DNA of 64,000 nt from Gyromitra esculenta (GCA_038503075.1 JBCAML010000004.1:2005149-2069148); one strand, 5' to 3'; positions 22,328 through 33,870 are shown, numbered from the stretch's first letter. The notes: generated from the letters alone by a model not told the origin. Translations and numbers: made by a program.

Positions 22328-23934
22328 CTATCTCGGCCCCAGCTTCTCAAGTACACGCGTTCCTTGCTCTTCCCATTCCGCCTTCGTGATCCACATGTTT
22401 TCTTTATCTGCCATAATATTTGCAAGAACAGCACCACCTAGGAAAACCATGTGGCGTCTTCGTGGAGGGTCTTCAATGCGGACTTTGAATTTCTGTGAGG
22501 AGGATATTGTGTCAGTAGGCTACTAAGAGAAGTGCATAAGTGCCGGAGGAAACTCACGCTCAGCCTAGTTGGGTCACCATGGAGCACCCTTGTGAGCCAC
22601 AGCTGTTTCAACTCTTTCTCCAGTCTGCTGGGCAGGCCGGGGTACATGCTTGAACCACCGGAGAGCACAATTGCTTTATACAACGAGCTTCTCACATCGA
22701 CATCCGCTGACTGGATAGTTTGGAACAAGAATTCTGCGATACCTGGCTGTTCACAGTCGACGAGATGAGGTTGGAATAGACATTCGGGAGCCTCGAAACG
22801 TTCACTACCGACACGAATCGTGCGGCCGTCAGGGAGTGTGTAGCTTTCAACCAAAACAGTAGTTTCCTCAGCGAGTTTGTGGTCGAGCTCAAGATCGTAA
22901 GATACGTAACAGAGCTTTTCCTTGATTTGGCGGACCGTCTCGAAATCGGCAGTACGGTTGAAAGCGTAACCGCGGCGGAGGAGCAAGCTGATGAGTTGGC
23001 GAGTGACGTCGCGACCGGCAACGTTGAGACGGCCCGTGAGGTGATTGAGGACTATGGATTCATATACAGGGACAATATGGGTTACACCGTCTCCGGAGTC
23101 AACAACAACACCGGAGCTGAGACCTATAGGCTAGGGTATTAGTGGAAGCTTTATTCGGTTAATCAATTGAGTAGATGATGCCCACCTTGAGCATATAAAG
23201 CAAGTACGGCCTGAATAGCAACATATACTCCCCCAAAGTTGTACCTCTCGAACATGACCTCACACATTTTCTCTCGGTTACTGAGTGGGTTCATCGGGGG
23301 TTCCGTGAGCAGGATCTTGCGGCCAGTGGGATCGATCTTCAGCTTCTCGGCGAAAGTGTAATCCCAAACATGTATCATATCATCCCACCTTTTGATGATA
23401 CCATTATCCATCTACAGCAGGTCGTGAAAGTCAGATATAATGGGCCGAGGTCCATTGCTGCCGGGGTTCCAGGAGCTTACGGGGTACGTAATCTGCAGCA
23501 TTGTTCGAGCTGCAGCAGCTTCATCTCCAACCATGATGTCTTTCACCACCTAGAACGCGACCTCTAAGTCAGCACCTTATTATCCTCTACTCCCAGCTCC
23601 CATCAACCCCTAAAAGCAATGCCCAGAAGGTAGATGTGTAGGTGTCGTACTATATCACCCTGACGCTCTTCCGCTCGCAGAATCGGACGTCCTACAATGG
23701 ACGGGTACTGGTGTTCCGGAAAGTTTTGACCGGCATATCCGACCTTGAGGCTTTAGAAATTGAAATTCCGAGTCAGCTTGCAAGCTCTTTCCGAGTCCGG
23801 AAATAGGGAGCTCCGAGAGGAACCTACAAACCAGTTCCACCATCAAGAACTGTCCAGACACCCCAAGTTAGCCGGGGAACGAGCACAATGAAGCTTGTAG
23901 ATGAGGAGAACGTACCGATGGGTGCTTCAGCCAT
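22328..23934 (-). CDS. ARP2: Actin-related protein 2 (Arp2/3 complex)
   Basis: Arp2 subunit of the Arp2/3 complex, which nucleates branched actin at endocytic patches. Seven exons: 23934-23916, 23849-23828, 23750-23651, 23549-23481, 23411-23186, 23123-22558 and 22492-22328, 388 residues, the usual Arp2 length. Key blocks: VLDGGTGF and [20 protein letters not shown] (nucleotide-binding lobe), [95 protein letters not shown] and [18 protein letters not shown]. The sequence EKLKIDP and the C terminus VLEKLGPR separate it from conventional actin and Arp3. The first two coding exons are only 19 and 22 nt. It is divergent from SRP68. Confidence 0.97.
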
Positions 23935-24186
23935 ATTTGGAGATCGGGGAAGGTTATAAGGGAGATGCTGCTGCGTGTACTGTTGACAGGCGAGCTGACG
24001 TTGTTGAGCGGGGGAGCCTCCACGAACTAACGTTACCACCACCACCGCCACGAATGAGGCTCAAGTGAACCTGGTGCTGGATAGTACCCCGGCGCTGCGA
24101 AGGCTATGGAACCCCCTCAACCCTAGATCCAACCCCACCAACGTCGAGCTTCACGAGCAACGTCAGTAATCGGGTCGAGAACCGCC
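23935..24186. promoter_or_regulatory. Bidirectional promoter ARP2/SRP68
   Basis: 252 bp between divergent start codons; it should contain both core promoters. No unique motif is assigned. Confidence 0.5.
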
Positions 24187-26080
24187 ATGGACATTATTTC
24201 CTTTATTTCGAACCTGCGTCAGGAGGCCCTGCTGCTGGGCGACTACAATGCCGTTCGTGGAATGTGTTCCCGCCGTCTGGCGACCCTCCGGAAGCATCTC
24301 GGTCGTGCCAACAAGAAAAAGTTCGCAGCGCAGCCTCCCTTAACTGCTGAAGATGTTGGAAGAGATCCTACGTATATACCTGAGTTCTCTGTAGAATATA
24401 AAAGAAATTGGTGCTAAATTATCGTGAATATTATAGTCATATCCACCTTCTCCTATACTCCTCCGAGCGAGCTTATTCACACGCAATGCACCTAAAGTCC
24501 CTCCTCGCCGACGATGCCTCGAAAGCTTCTTCTGCTATGCGCTCCCACTCCATTTCTCGTCTCCATAAGGCCTACTCGCACGCCGCTGAGTTACGAACCC
24601 TCCTTTCTGACCCTGCCTCCAATGCCACCGAGAGAGACCTTCTAGAAGCTTACGCCTATACTGCATCTCTGCGTGGATCAGAAGCGTTTGAGAAATCTCA
24701 CTGGGAGGACTCAATTGCAGCATTCTCAGAAGCAAGGGTCATCTATACAGCCCTGCTAGGCAGTAATAAGAGTGAATTATACCAAGACCAGCTAACGAGT
24801 ACCATTGACCCAAGTATACGGTATTCTGCGTACCAACTACAGCTCCCAAGAAATATGGATGTTGCTACAATCTCTCGGAAATACTTCCCTCGTGACGAAG
24901 CTGCGAAGATCGTCCCCATAATTGAAGCTTTGGATCCTCACGCCTTCTCCGAAGCTGATCTAGACACTCCTATGACAGGGACTACTGGTTCTGTGGCCTC
25001 GGTGACCTGGCGATCTCGCACGGCACCAGTAGAGAACGCGGAAATATCAGTCACCCTGGCCAACGCACAGACCAAAGAGAACGTGTACTACTCTAAGCAA
25101 CAGGAAAATTCAGCTTCTATCGAAGCATTCGACGATGTATTGGCCGCGTGGCAGGAGGCGGTGGATGCGACAAAGAAGGCTATTGATGATTTGAAGGCGG
25201 AGGGTGTTGGGATGCAGGATCAGAAAATGCAACATTTGCAGATGACTTGGACGGTGGTGAACTATTCTCTGATATGTTGGCGAGTAGGGAGGAACAGGGT
25301 TATGATTCAAGGGATTGCACAGGGTGGGAAGAAGGGGAAAAAAGCCGGCGATGAAATAAAAGTCAAAAAGCTAGGACATCTGAAAGAGGAGGTAGCTCTC
25401 TACGATGCCATTTTACAGGTATGCTTCACCCCAGTGAGCATTTCAAAAAAAAGGACCCAGCACTAAGACACCCTCTGTAGTCCCTAGAACAGGTCTATGA
25501 TCTTCCTGGTGTTGCTGCCGACGAAGACTTCACCCGCGAACTCGACTCTAAAAAATCCTACTTTACCGCCTCCAAATGTGCGCTTATTGCACACTCCCAT
25601 GCACTTCTCGCTAATCGTCGTAATGCTCTTGCACTCTTCGCTCGCGCTCTTTCCTACGTCTCGACTCCTCACATTACATCACTCTCCACTCCCTCCCAAC
25701 GCGGCCTCGAAATCACCGCTGATGTCGCCTCTGAGCTGCGAGTACGCCTTGAGGGTGAAGTAGCGCGCTTCAGGGCTTTGGTTGAGATGGACAACATTGC
25801 GGCGAAAGCGGCAACATCAAAAGGTGGCCAAGGGGGCGTGCTACTAGAGAGACTAAATCAATATCCTGAAGGAGAGGATCTAGACTTTAAAGAAGGGATT
25901 GTGCAGTGGCCACCGAAGGTGGGCCCAGTACCTGTGAAGCCGGTGTTCTTAGATGTAGCATGGAACTTCATAGAGTACCCAGGGGACGGGGGGCCAAGGG
26001 TGGTGATTGAGACAAAGGAGAAGGAGAAGGAGGAAACACAGAAGAAAGGGGGTTTCCTGGGGAGTTTATGGGGGAGATAG
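24187..26080 (+). CDS. SRP68: Signal recognition particle subunit SRP68
   Basis: Binds the SRP RNA S-domain with SRP72 and is needed for cotranslational targeting to the ER. Three exons: 24187-24371, 24437-25418 and 25481-26080, 588 residues. The N terminus MDIISFISNLRQEALLLGDY, then RRLATLRKHLGRANKKKF, LTAEDVGRDPTHIHLLLYSS and ERAYSHAMHLKSLL, is the SRP68 tetratricopeptide-like RNA-binding domain. The middle repeats HKAYSHAAELRTLL and KSYFTASKCALIAHSHALLA are helical pairs. The tail has the conserved KPVFLDVAWNFIEYP, followed by KKGGFLGSLWGR. Confidence 0.95.
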
Positions 26081-26610
26081 CGAGTGGTCTTTGGGCGGTC
26101 TATTGTTTGTGTTGAGGGTTGTACTATACCCCCCCAAAATATATTAAAAGTTATTATGAGCAGTTAACCGCCGCCCCTTCGCCCCATAAACACATAGTGC
26201 TGCTCCTATCTGGTCTATATACTGCTCCCGCGTCCCCATGAAAAGCCGAGTGATCGCCGATGACGATAAGGAACACAAAGTAAGAACAAGTCCGTAAACA
26301 AGACCCAATTTCCTACGTATTCATCGCCTATTTCCTGCGAAAATATCCCCAAATCCGGTACCCAAATTTAGTAGCTAGAAGCTACGGTAGTAACTCCCAC
26401 GAGCTTCGGCTTAAGGGTTACTTACAGATAATATCCATCCGGCTTAAGTTTATTATGGACCGGACTGATAGGAACCCGAGCTCAAGCTCTCAGTCTACCT
26501 CCCCACGCTCCTTTCTCCATAGGTCTCGCTTTACACATTTCTTCCAGCCATCCCAGCCATCCCAATCTCCCACGCCCTTCGCCCACCATCCGCAACGAGA
26601 AATTGGAAAG
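26081..26610. other. Intergenic / promoter of the small membrane protein gene
   Basis: 530 bp with an upstream frame from 26455 in phase with the next gene (MDRTDRNPSSSSQ...). It is Ser/Pro-rich and lacks conservation signs. I treat it as 5' leader and place the start at 26611. Confidence 0.4.
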
Positions 26611-27115
26611 ATGGCTCCTACTCAAATCAAATCCGTCCCCAACAATGAGCGTTACACCGAGAGGGAGCTCCACGACTTCTTCCGTGTGAAATGTAAGCTG
26701 CCATAGTAATTTCCAATCCCTTCCGGGATTCAGCACCTTCTTGTGCGATGGATTGTTAACGTTCAATAAAATGCAGGTTGGCCGAATTCCACATGCAGGT
26801 TCGTATGTGTGCAATAGTATTTTTATTTATTCGCTCCCTTGTATCCCTTTTCCATTGCTCTTTTTTGCCCAATACTAATATCACCTCTTTAGGCCCTGGA
26901 TTATCGTCTGTGCCATCTTCATCACCTTTATAACTCTTCTTATCATCCACTTCTTCCTTAAGTTGTTCATCCCGATGTACCATAAGATGTGTATGAGAAA
27001 TGCAAACAGGTTCCAGGACCGCACCTGGCTCAGGGCACAGCATTTTAGTCGTTTTTCTGCGATGGTTGGGACGGTGATTTGCTTTCCCTGCAGGATGTGC
27101 AGGAAGAAGAGGTAG
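26611..27115 (+). CDS. Small single-pass membrane protein with Cys-rich tail
   Basis: I do not recognise the family. Three exons (26611-26692, 26777-26798, 26893-27115) with consistent phases give about 108 residues. The N terminus is hydrophilic (MAPTQIKSVPNNERYTEREL). One strong transmembrane segment follows (IIVCAIFITFITLLIIHFFL). The C-terminal part is basic with cysteines (MCMRNANR..., ICFPCRMCRKKR). The paired CxxC and the terminal Arg/Lys cluster suggest metal binding or palmitoylation at an organelle membrane, but that is speculation. The middle exon is only 22 nt. The splice signals are good, which supports a real gene. Confidence 0.6.
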
Positions 27116-27282
27116 TTATCATATTATGGCACTTGGGACGAGGGTGGCTTGAGAAGTGTACACTGTTTTGGAAGTAGCTGTAGAACTACTTCAATTCAAA
27201 TTTTATTTCTTAGACACACTGCTGTGTAGGATGGAAATAAATAATTATGATATTATTTGAGGCCGGCAAAATTGAAAATAAC

Positions 27283-29133
27283 TTAAAACTCCATCCGGTC
27301 CCCCTTTCCGTCCGCTTCTCGCTCTCGCTTAATTCCCATCTCCTCCTTGACAAGGCCAGCCACGAATCTCTTGAAAATGTTAACATACGGCTTTAGGGAC
27401 GTTTTCTCATAGTCTGTATCAAGCCGTTAGTCTTGTGAATCATATCCTGCGTGAAATATGGGTGACTACCTTGTATCTTCTCATCCCTCGGGTTTTCCCG
27501 CTCCCACATATCAATCTCCGCCAACAATTCTGTCACCTTTGGCACTGTCGTTGGATCAAATTTCTCCGGGTTTCTGCTGTCAATCGGCACACAAACCATG
27601 CCTGTCCCCGGATGTACACAGAACGGGCTCTTCAACAAATGGTTCAGATGCTTAGACACCTCCACATCTAACCTTGGATACATGTACTCTAGTATCACGT
27701 CCTGCTTGTACTCTCTGAGCTGAGTTCGCTGCCCCTTCTCGGTCAACTTTTTTGATACCCCTATTTTGGCAAGCCCATTGATATCGGCCCACTTCAACGT
27801 GCTCGGACGATTGTCGTGACTCTCCCATTTCTTGCGTAGCGCATCGTTAAGCTCGCGGTCTGGGAGCAGCGTCAGGAGTTTTTCGGCCTCTTTAGTGTCG
27901 CGCCATGGATCCTGGTTCTTGAGAATGTCACTCTCGAAGCGGTCCTTGAGAATATTGAGACTCCGTCTAGGGAATGAAGTGGGTTAGATCTAGTCATCTC
28001 CCACCGAGTGGAGGGACTTACGCGAGATGTGGATGCAAGGGTCTTTTGGCATTGACTTTCTTCCCCGCCTGACTCCCACCTTTCACAACCTCGAGGTAGC
28101 TTGCGATCGCCCTGCGTTTTGCATCATCCATAGATCGCGCCCTCTTATCGCACACCCAGGCATGCGCTCCTCTTCGTCCGGAGTATACCCATAAGATATG
28201 TTTGAAGCCCAGATCATCCCTTAGCGCACTATCAAGAATCCGGATCGCAACAGTGATAAACTGCCAGCACTTAATGCAAATATTCGCCTTATCACAGCAC
28301 GTGCGAATCTCATCGTAATCTGTAAGATCGATATCGAAGACAAGTTCCTTTGCAAGGGGGCGGAAGGCGGCTTTAGTGAGGGCCTTTCGATCGCGGGGAT
28401 TGGCGGTATAGACGGGGCCGATTTCAAAACGTGAGGGATTAAGACGGAGAATCTCTTTGCGGAGGCTTTAATCGACCATATATGTCAATATATAGGCCAT
28501 GGGAATCTATGGGCGGAGGGGCCTTACGTTTCAAAAGTAGGAAAGGACTGGTAACGAAGGTATGCATCATTTTGGAGGGTGAATGCAAATTCTCGATGAG
28601 AGAAGTCGGTGGAGGGGATTGGGGAGTGGTTGAGCCATTGAAAGTGGTATCGGAATGGGAAGAGGCGTTGGTAAAATGCTAACATCACCTCTGGGTCTGA
28701 GACATGTGAACTCGGCTTCACCTCAATGGGACTACGAATTTGTTAATTAGCTAATATAAGAATTGGAGGTACGGCTATCTAGAAGGATGGACTCTTCATA
28801 CGCTACCGCCACTTCTGAAGCCATAAGATTTGCAACGTCGTCATCATCAAAGTAATTCTCGTCGTCGTCGTCCGCGAACAAGTCCTCTACTTTGGTCTTG
28901 CCATTGCTACTATGATTGCTGTTGTCCTTGTCATTTTCGTCGTCACTATCATCTTCATCCTTCTCCTCGTCCTTCTTTATTTGGGGTGCTGGTGATGACT
29001 CTGCAGGATCTGACTGAGGTTCAGGTTTTGGCAATGGAGAACTGGCACCACTTTCTAGCTCCTCGGTAGATGACTGGGGGGCATCTGGGAGCTCGAGATC
29101 TTCCTCCGGTGAAATTGTCGAAGAATGAGGCAT
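27283..29133 (-). CDS. PRI1: DNA primase small (catalytic) subunit
   Basis: Synthesises RNA primers in the polymerase alpha-primase complex; nuclear. Five exons: 29133-28802, 28731-28528, 28465-28022, 27966-27470 and 27413-27283, 535 residues. Motifs: FYQRLFPFRYHFQWLNHSP, the HREFAFTLQNDAYLRYQSF block, catalytic aspartates in ELVFDIDLTDYD, zinc-binding CCDKANICIKCW, nucleotide-binding WVYSGRRGAHAWVCD, and CVHPGTGMVCVPID. A fungal-type acidic extension (Asp/Glu runs, NYFDDDDVANLM) of about 110 residues precedes the core. The start at 29133 (MPHSSTISPEED) was chosen over an in-frame upstream ATG because of the charged fungal-type N terminus. Confidence 0.94.
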
Positions 29134-29770
29134 CTCAAATTTGTAGATAACGTATGAGGTCGTGGCAGCTAATGACGATGGTGTGAAGGTTGTTGGAAAA
29201 CGCGTTGCGCCAGGGGTAGCGAGCGACGCGTAAATTGAAACAGCTCCACCCTTGTCCGCAACAACCACGAACGATCATTGAGGGTTCCGTAACAAATCAC
29301 CACCAATGGTTTCTCCGATTAATCTTTCACGAAACCTTGATAAAATAATACCAGAATACTAGCCTTACGTAGATTTCTCATTTGCTTTTATTTAAAGTAT
29401 CTACATATATTGATCTACGCCCTCAATCTTCCAATTTTAAGTCAAGTACTATAGTACGAAAAAATCGTTTAATTGGTGCCTGTCTAGCATAAAACATGTT
29501 ACACTATGTGTTCTAAAGAGACTAACACAAAGTGATTATGACAGCGATATTTTATCCCAAGAAAATCCCTCAGCCCCCGGGAGAGTCCTGCCTTAGGAAA
29601 AAATATGTTGTAGAAGCGCCTAGATTCTGCGTGTTTTGGCGCTATTAAAAAAACTTCCCCGGGAAACGGCAGTGAAATCCATTTCAAGCTTAGCCGTCGG
29701 TGAAAAAAATTTGGTCCTTGGAAGGTTTTTACTATAAATCCAGGTCTTTCCTCGCCCTCTTCTTCTTCCT
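29134..29770. promoter_or_regulatory. PRI1 / U3 divergent promoter region
   Basis: 640 bp, AT-rich. A TATA box TATAAA at 29733-29738 stands about 35 bp upstream of the inferred U3 5' end. A pyrimidine-rich stretch (CTCGCCCTCTTCTTCTTCC) lies between them. Confidence 0.55.
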
Positions 29771-30066
29771 CTATGCGATTTTACTTCATAGGATCATTTC
29801 TATAGGTTCGTACTTAGAGCTTCTTCCCTTAGAGTAAAGTATCGCAATAGAACTAACAGTTTTGAATAGTAAATCGCCTCATCTGAAACTCTTACCAGAG
29901 CCACAGACTATTCTCCAACCTGGGTGATGATTTACATCCTCGGCATCCTAGAGTGAAGCCTCTTATGCCTCTGCTTCGGCGGTGGTGATGATGATCTCAA
30001 CCCAAGACTCCGTTTTGCTCGTGAGAGTGGGAGTTGAGGGTGGATGTCGATGGAGGTCTGACAGGT
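29771..30066 (+). ncRNA. snR17: U3 small nucleolar RNA (C/D box)
   Basis: The U3 snoRNA guides early 18S pre-rRNA processing in the SSU processome. Recognised by the near-invariant box A, GGATCATTTCTATAGG (29791-29806), preceded by TACTTCATA (box A'). Then come box C' (GTGATGA, 29924-29930), box B (GAGTGA, 29951-29956), box C (TGATGATGATCTCAACCC, near 29986-30003) and box D (GTCTGACA, 30057-30064). The order and spacing match fungal U3. The segment 29810-29869 starts GT, has CTAAC at 29853 and ends TTGAATAG, so an intron as in yeast U3 is plausible. The exact 5' and 3' ends are estimates. Confidence 0.9.
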
Positions 30067-30651
30067 TCTCCTTATGTCTTCTTTATTTGTGTATGGTTTG
30101 TAAGACCTTTGAGTAAAAAATAAATAAGTTATCCCGTGAGTTTTATCTTCAAATTATTGTACTGCTTATGTGCACCCCAGTGCCTATTTCCGTTGCATTG
30201 GATACAGCCCATAATTATCTAATTCCGAGGACCATCTTTCTTCAAGGATATAATTCTCAGGCCGCCTATCAAAAAGCCTACAAAGCTACGCCGCGATATT
30301 TTAACGTGGCGAGAGACGGAGACTTCTAAATTATATTCTCTAGGCCTACGCGGGGTTAATATCCCTTAGAGTTGGCCATGGTGTCAGTTTCTCGAGAAAG
30401 TGATTGTTCCCCAACTCCTAACATCTCATTCAGATTTTCCGCTGTGTGCTGGCCTGCAATGCGGCAACAACGGCTGATTGACCGTGATATATATAATTAG
30501 CTCGTACAGGTGATAAGAACCTTGCCTTAGTGACAAAAGGTTTGTGGATACAGACAATAGAGTGCGGGTTCAAACCCTTTGGTATTCATCCTCCCCGGGT
30601 ATAAATTTTACAATTTTTAGTGCGGAAAAGGAGAGGGGGATAAAAGGGATA
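30067..30651. other. Intergenic with a weak tRNA-like (SINE-like) trace
   Basis: About 580 bp downstream of U3. Near 30520-30585 there is a box A-like TTGCCTTAGTGA and a box B-like GGGTTCAAACCC, compatible with an old tRNA-derived SINE. No foldable tRNA and no gene were found. Confidence 0.3.
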
Positions 30652-30825
30652 CAGTACAATCGCCCTATAAGAATACTAACTATAGGAATACTCGCCTTAT
30701 TAGAATGCTGAATCCAGTCCTGCCAGGGGTATATTTGAGTGTGGCCTGCTTTTCATATAAGAATAACTCTTTTATAAGAATATTATTTTCGGAGCCAACC
30801 GTATTCTTATAGGGCGATTGTACTG
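30652..30825. mobile_element. MITE, pogo/Fot1-like (Tc1/mariner superfamily)
   Basis: A 174-bp non-autonomous element. Its terminal inverted repeats are perfect over at least 25 bp: the left end begins CAGTACAATCGCCCTATAAG and the right end is its reverse complement, ending at 30825. It is flanked on both sides by TA (30650-30651 and 30826-30827), the target duplication of Tc1/mariner transposases. Internal degenerate copies of TATAAGAATA recur, as in pogo/Fot-type subterminal repeats. There is no coding capacity, so movement would need a transposase elsewhere. Confidence 0.9.
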
Positions 30826-31662
30826 TACCTTAAATCCATAGGCCAATATAGGTGAGAAATGAGGGAAAGGCACAGGAAAGGCATCGCTTTCCGCATTTAC
30901 TGATGCATTTACTACGACTTCCCCTACACTAATATTTAGTATGCTGATTGATACCTTTCCTGATGCATATCTTAGCGCTGCAGAGATGCACAATTATTAC
31001 GTACATCAATAAATAAGCAGTTTTTACTATTTACAGGACGAAGTTTAAGCAGAGCGAAAGTGAGGATCCGGAAGCTTCTCAATTTTTCTGCTCTTGCGTC
31101 TTTCCAAATAAGCTGAAGACGTGTGTTACGTGCTAAAACAGCGATTGGGTTGACTATACCGTGTGTTATATTCTCATCCTGTGAATTGTAATAGTACATT
31201 CAACCGAGTGATTATCCATGACTGTTTAATTTTCTGGTTCGATTGTCTTGTCCAAATACCTACATCATACGTATACGGGTGCCTACCTCTTGAAGTATAG
31301 TTTAACCTCTACCACCAACTATCACGGTCCGACGTACGTCAATATTCCTCACTACATATAGCCATGAAATCTTACTTAGCTAGATGGACCCTTTTGTCAT
31401 AGACTGTAGCTTTAACTCGTTGTGGAGCTTAAATTAAGAAAAAAAAAAACGAATGCAACTATTGCATTTTTCGAGTTCAATCTGGTGGAGAAATGTTTTT
31501 ATTTACTGATAGATGTCTGTATGTAGGATTGATCGAGTAATATCAATACTCTAATATTATGTCTCGCTTAGGTAATAATTTGATCCCCTCTATTTCCGAT
31601 GTCTTGTGTTAACGGAGTCGTCAAATCCAAACAGATAAACACCCCAACGGGCACATACAACC
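30826..31662. other. Intergenic, no gene seen
   Basis: About 840 bp of AT-rich DNA with an A10 run near 31439-31449. It presumably contains the lectin gene promoter. Confidence 0.5.
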
Positions 31663-32993
31663 ATGAGTACTCCTCCAGCTACTCTCGACGCGCCTCCATT
31701 TTATATTCCTGCTCCACATCTCCTTAGTCATTCGTTCTTTACTCCACCACAGCTTATTTCATTCTTCCATGGTTTGTTTTCCCTCATTGATAGATTGCAC
31801 CGTCATCAAAATCTCACCTCGCCTTATCTACAGATTTCTATGTTCACCTTGGATATACTTCATGTGCACCTACATCTGTGTTTGAGCGTCTAGTGGCCAA
31901 CGTAAGTGCATTGAGTTGCGTAGTCCTCTAAGATATGGCTGGGCACGCTCGAGTTAACAGTACACTTTAGTTGAGCGAAGTCTTCACCGCGACCCTCCAA
32001 CAGCAGCGTCTCCGGCATGCTGCGGAACTTAAAAAGTGCCATGACGAGATCAGAGCTCTTCAATTATCAAAGGGACAGCTTGAAAAAGAGCTCGAGGAAT
32101 CGAAAGCAGAGAAATCGACCATAAGTCAAAAGAATACTTCCAGCGTGTCAAAAACTAGCAATCCACTTGTCGGCACTTTCTATACCCACGAGTCGAAGCC
32201 GGCGCAGCGCCAGCGCGCGGGTTGGTCGAGTGTCTATTTTCCCAGTCTGTATTCTGCGCCGCCAGGACTACCTCTCGGTTTTAACAGGCTTGAGCTTGAG
32301 AACAATGACAACGCCGACGTTGATTTCTATCCGAACAACATACAAAAAGACCGCTTTGACCTTCATATCGATATCCAAAGAGATGCGCGATTGCGTAGTG
32401 TTAGTTGCTCGTGGCTGGAAATTGAGAACAACGATCCAGACTTCCAATTTGGAAAGTTCAAGACTACAGATGACCATCCTGCGAACAAACCGCAAACGCT
32501 TACCTCACGTACAATCAAATTCCAGCGTGCATACTCCGCGCCACCAAGAGTAGTGGTCTGGCTAACAGCATTTAATTTGAGCCGCGAGAGGAGATGGCGT
32601 GTAAAAACATACGCAACGGAGGTTACGGCTACCAACTTCGGAATCCACATCGACACCTGGGGTGATTCAGTTTTATACTCCGCTACCGCCTCGTGGATTG
32701 CTTACCCGGCGGATAAGCCAAATATATTTAGTGGCAAGTTTAGTACTTACGACTTGAGAACGTCGGAGCCTCCTCTGCAGTACAATAGCGCATACTTGAG
32801 CTTCGGCAAAGTCTTCACAACCATTCCTCGCACCATTTTGGCTATCAATGAAGTGAATATGAATAATGAATATGACATACGGATTGAAGTGAAAGCTTCT
32901 GATGTTAGCACCGCTGGGATGACTTGGCATATCAATAGCTGGTCTTATACTGTTATGTATTCCGCAGGGGCTTCTTATATCGCTTTAGCTTAA
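31663..32993 (+). CDS. H-type lectin domain protein with N-terminal coiled coil
   Basis: Likely carbohydrate-binding (GalNAc-type) protein. Three exons: 31663-31771, 31834-31901 and 31971-32993, 399 residues, no signal peptide. After a short N-terminal domain (HDFYVHLGYTSCAPTSVFER) comes a heptad-rich coiled coil (RHAAELKKCHDEIRALQLSK onward). Three tandem H-lectin-like modules of about 80-90 residues follow. Each has the sequence logic 'aromatic/F...YSAPPxxxxxL...N...I.I.TW.D..L.S...SWL/YIA'; examples are FQRAYSAPPRVVVWLTAFNL, FGIHIDTWGDSVLYSATASW and WHINSWSYTVMYSAGASYIA. Such proteins occur in fungi and slime moulds, with roles in recognition or defence; the role here is inferred only. A decayed copy lies at 33740. 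Confidence 0.85.
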
Positions 32994-33739
32994 CCTCAGC
33001 CGTAGGCGAGCCACGTTCTGGGTCGGTGTTTTGTTTTGTATGGTGCAGAGAATTTCCCCAGTTTGTAAGGCTAGGTGCTGGAAACATGAACTACCCTAGC
33101 TAGCTTCTAACATTGATATAAACGTCTCCATGAGTATAATTAAGACACTAAATCCGAGGGAAACTTGTAGCATCTTGGAGAACGAGAATTATTGGAGTCT
33201 AAAGGGATGTGGTAGAGGTGCCCGCAGTTTGAATGATTAGCTAATAGCTAAGAGGGCACAGCTATCTAAAACTCCCCCTATGTATGAGGGTGTCTAGCTC
33301 AAACTAACTACGGTACGTATGGAGGGTACTGATTTACCTCTACCTTGCAACGTTCTGATATAACAAGCCTTCATAAAGCGAATGCGTATATGTGCTACAT
33401 GTAGTTGATGAAAGATCTGATGCTTTAGGGCTGGGGCTCCCTTCAGAGTATGGAGAGAGGAGAATTGAAAGCGAACTATGAAACCACTAAACTTGGGTTT
33501 TCAATAGTTCCGGATCTATGCATATGCTTATAAGACCAATACTGCGACGTAACCAGCTTTTCGACGAATCCAATAGGAACCCTATAACTGCATATCCCCA
33601 ATTATATAAGTAATACTAAAATATGAGTACTCTGTAAATAGCTCTCCCGCCCCTGGTAAGTCGAATACCCCCAAAAGCCACCCACCGCCTAAACCACAAA
33701 TAATATAACACACTCAGCTACTTGCACCAATCTGCCGCA
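32994..33739. other. Intergenic, no gene seen
   Basis: About 750 bp between the lectin gene and the lectin remnant. No coding sequence was recognised. Confidence 0.5.
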
Positions 33740-33870
33740 CGCATACTCCAAATTATCAAAGACATAGCCTGGCTAGGAGCATCTAGTATTATGGAGATGT
33801 GGCGTACTAAAACGTACGCAACCAACATCACGGCAACCGACTTCACCGGATCTACATGCGGCTCCAGTCA
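33740..33870 (+). pseudogene. H-type lectin gene fragment
   Basis: The sequence aligns base for base with the second lectin module of the gene at 31663 (32525-32660). Shared blocks are GCATACTCC, TGGCTA.GAGCA and, in translation, MWRTKTYATNITATDF against RWRVKTYATEVTATNF. Between the first two blocks the spacing differs by one nucleotide, and stops appear, so the frame is broken. Only about 130 bp survive. It lies just upstream of the F-box/ankyrin gene. Confidence 0.7.
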
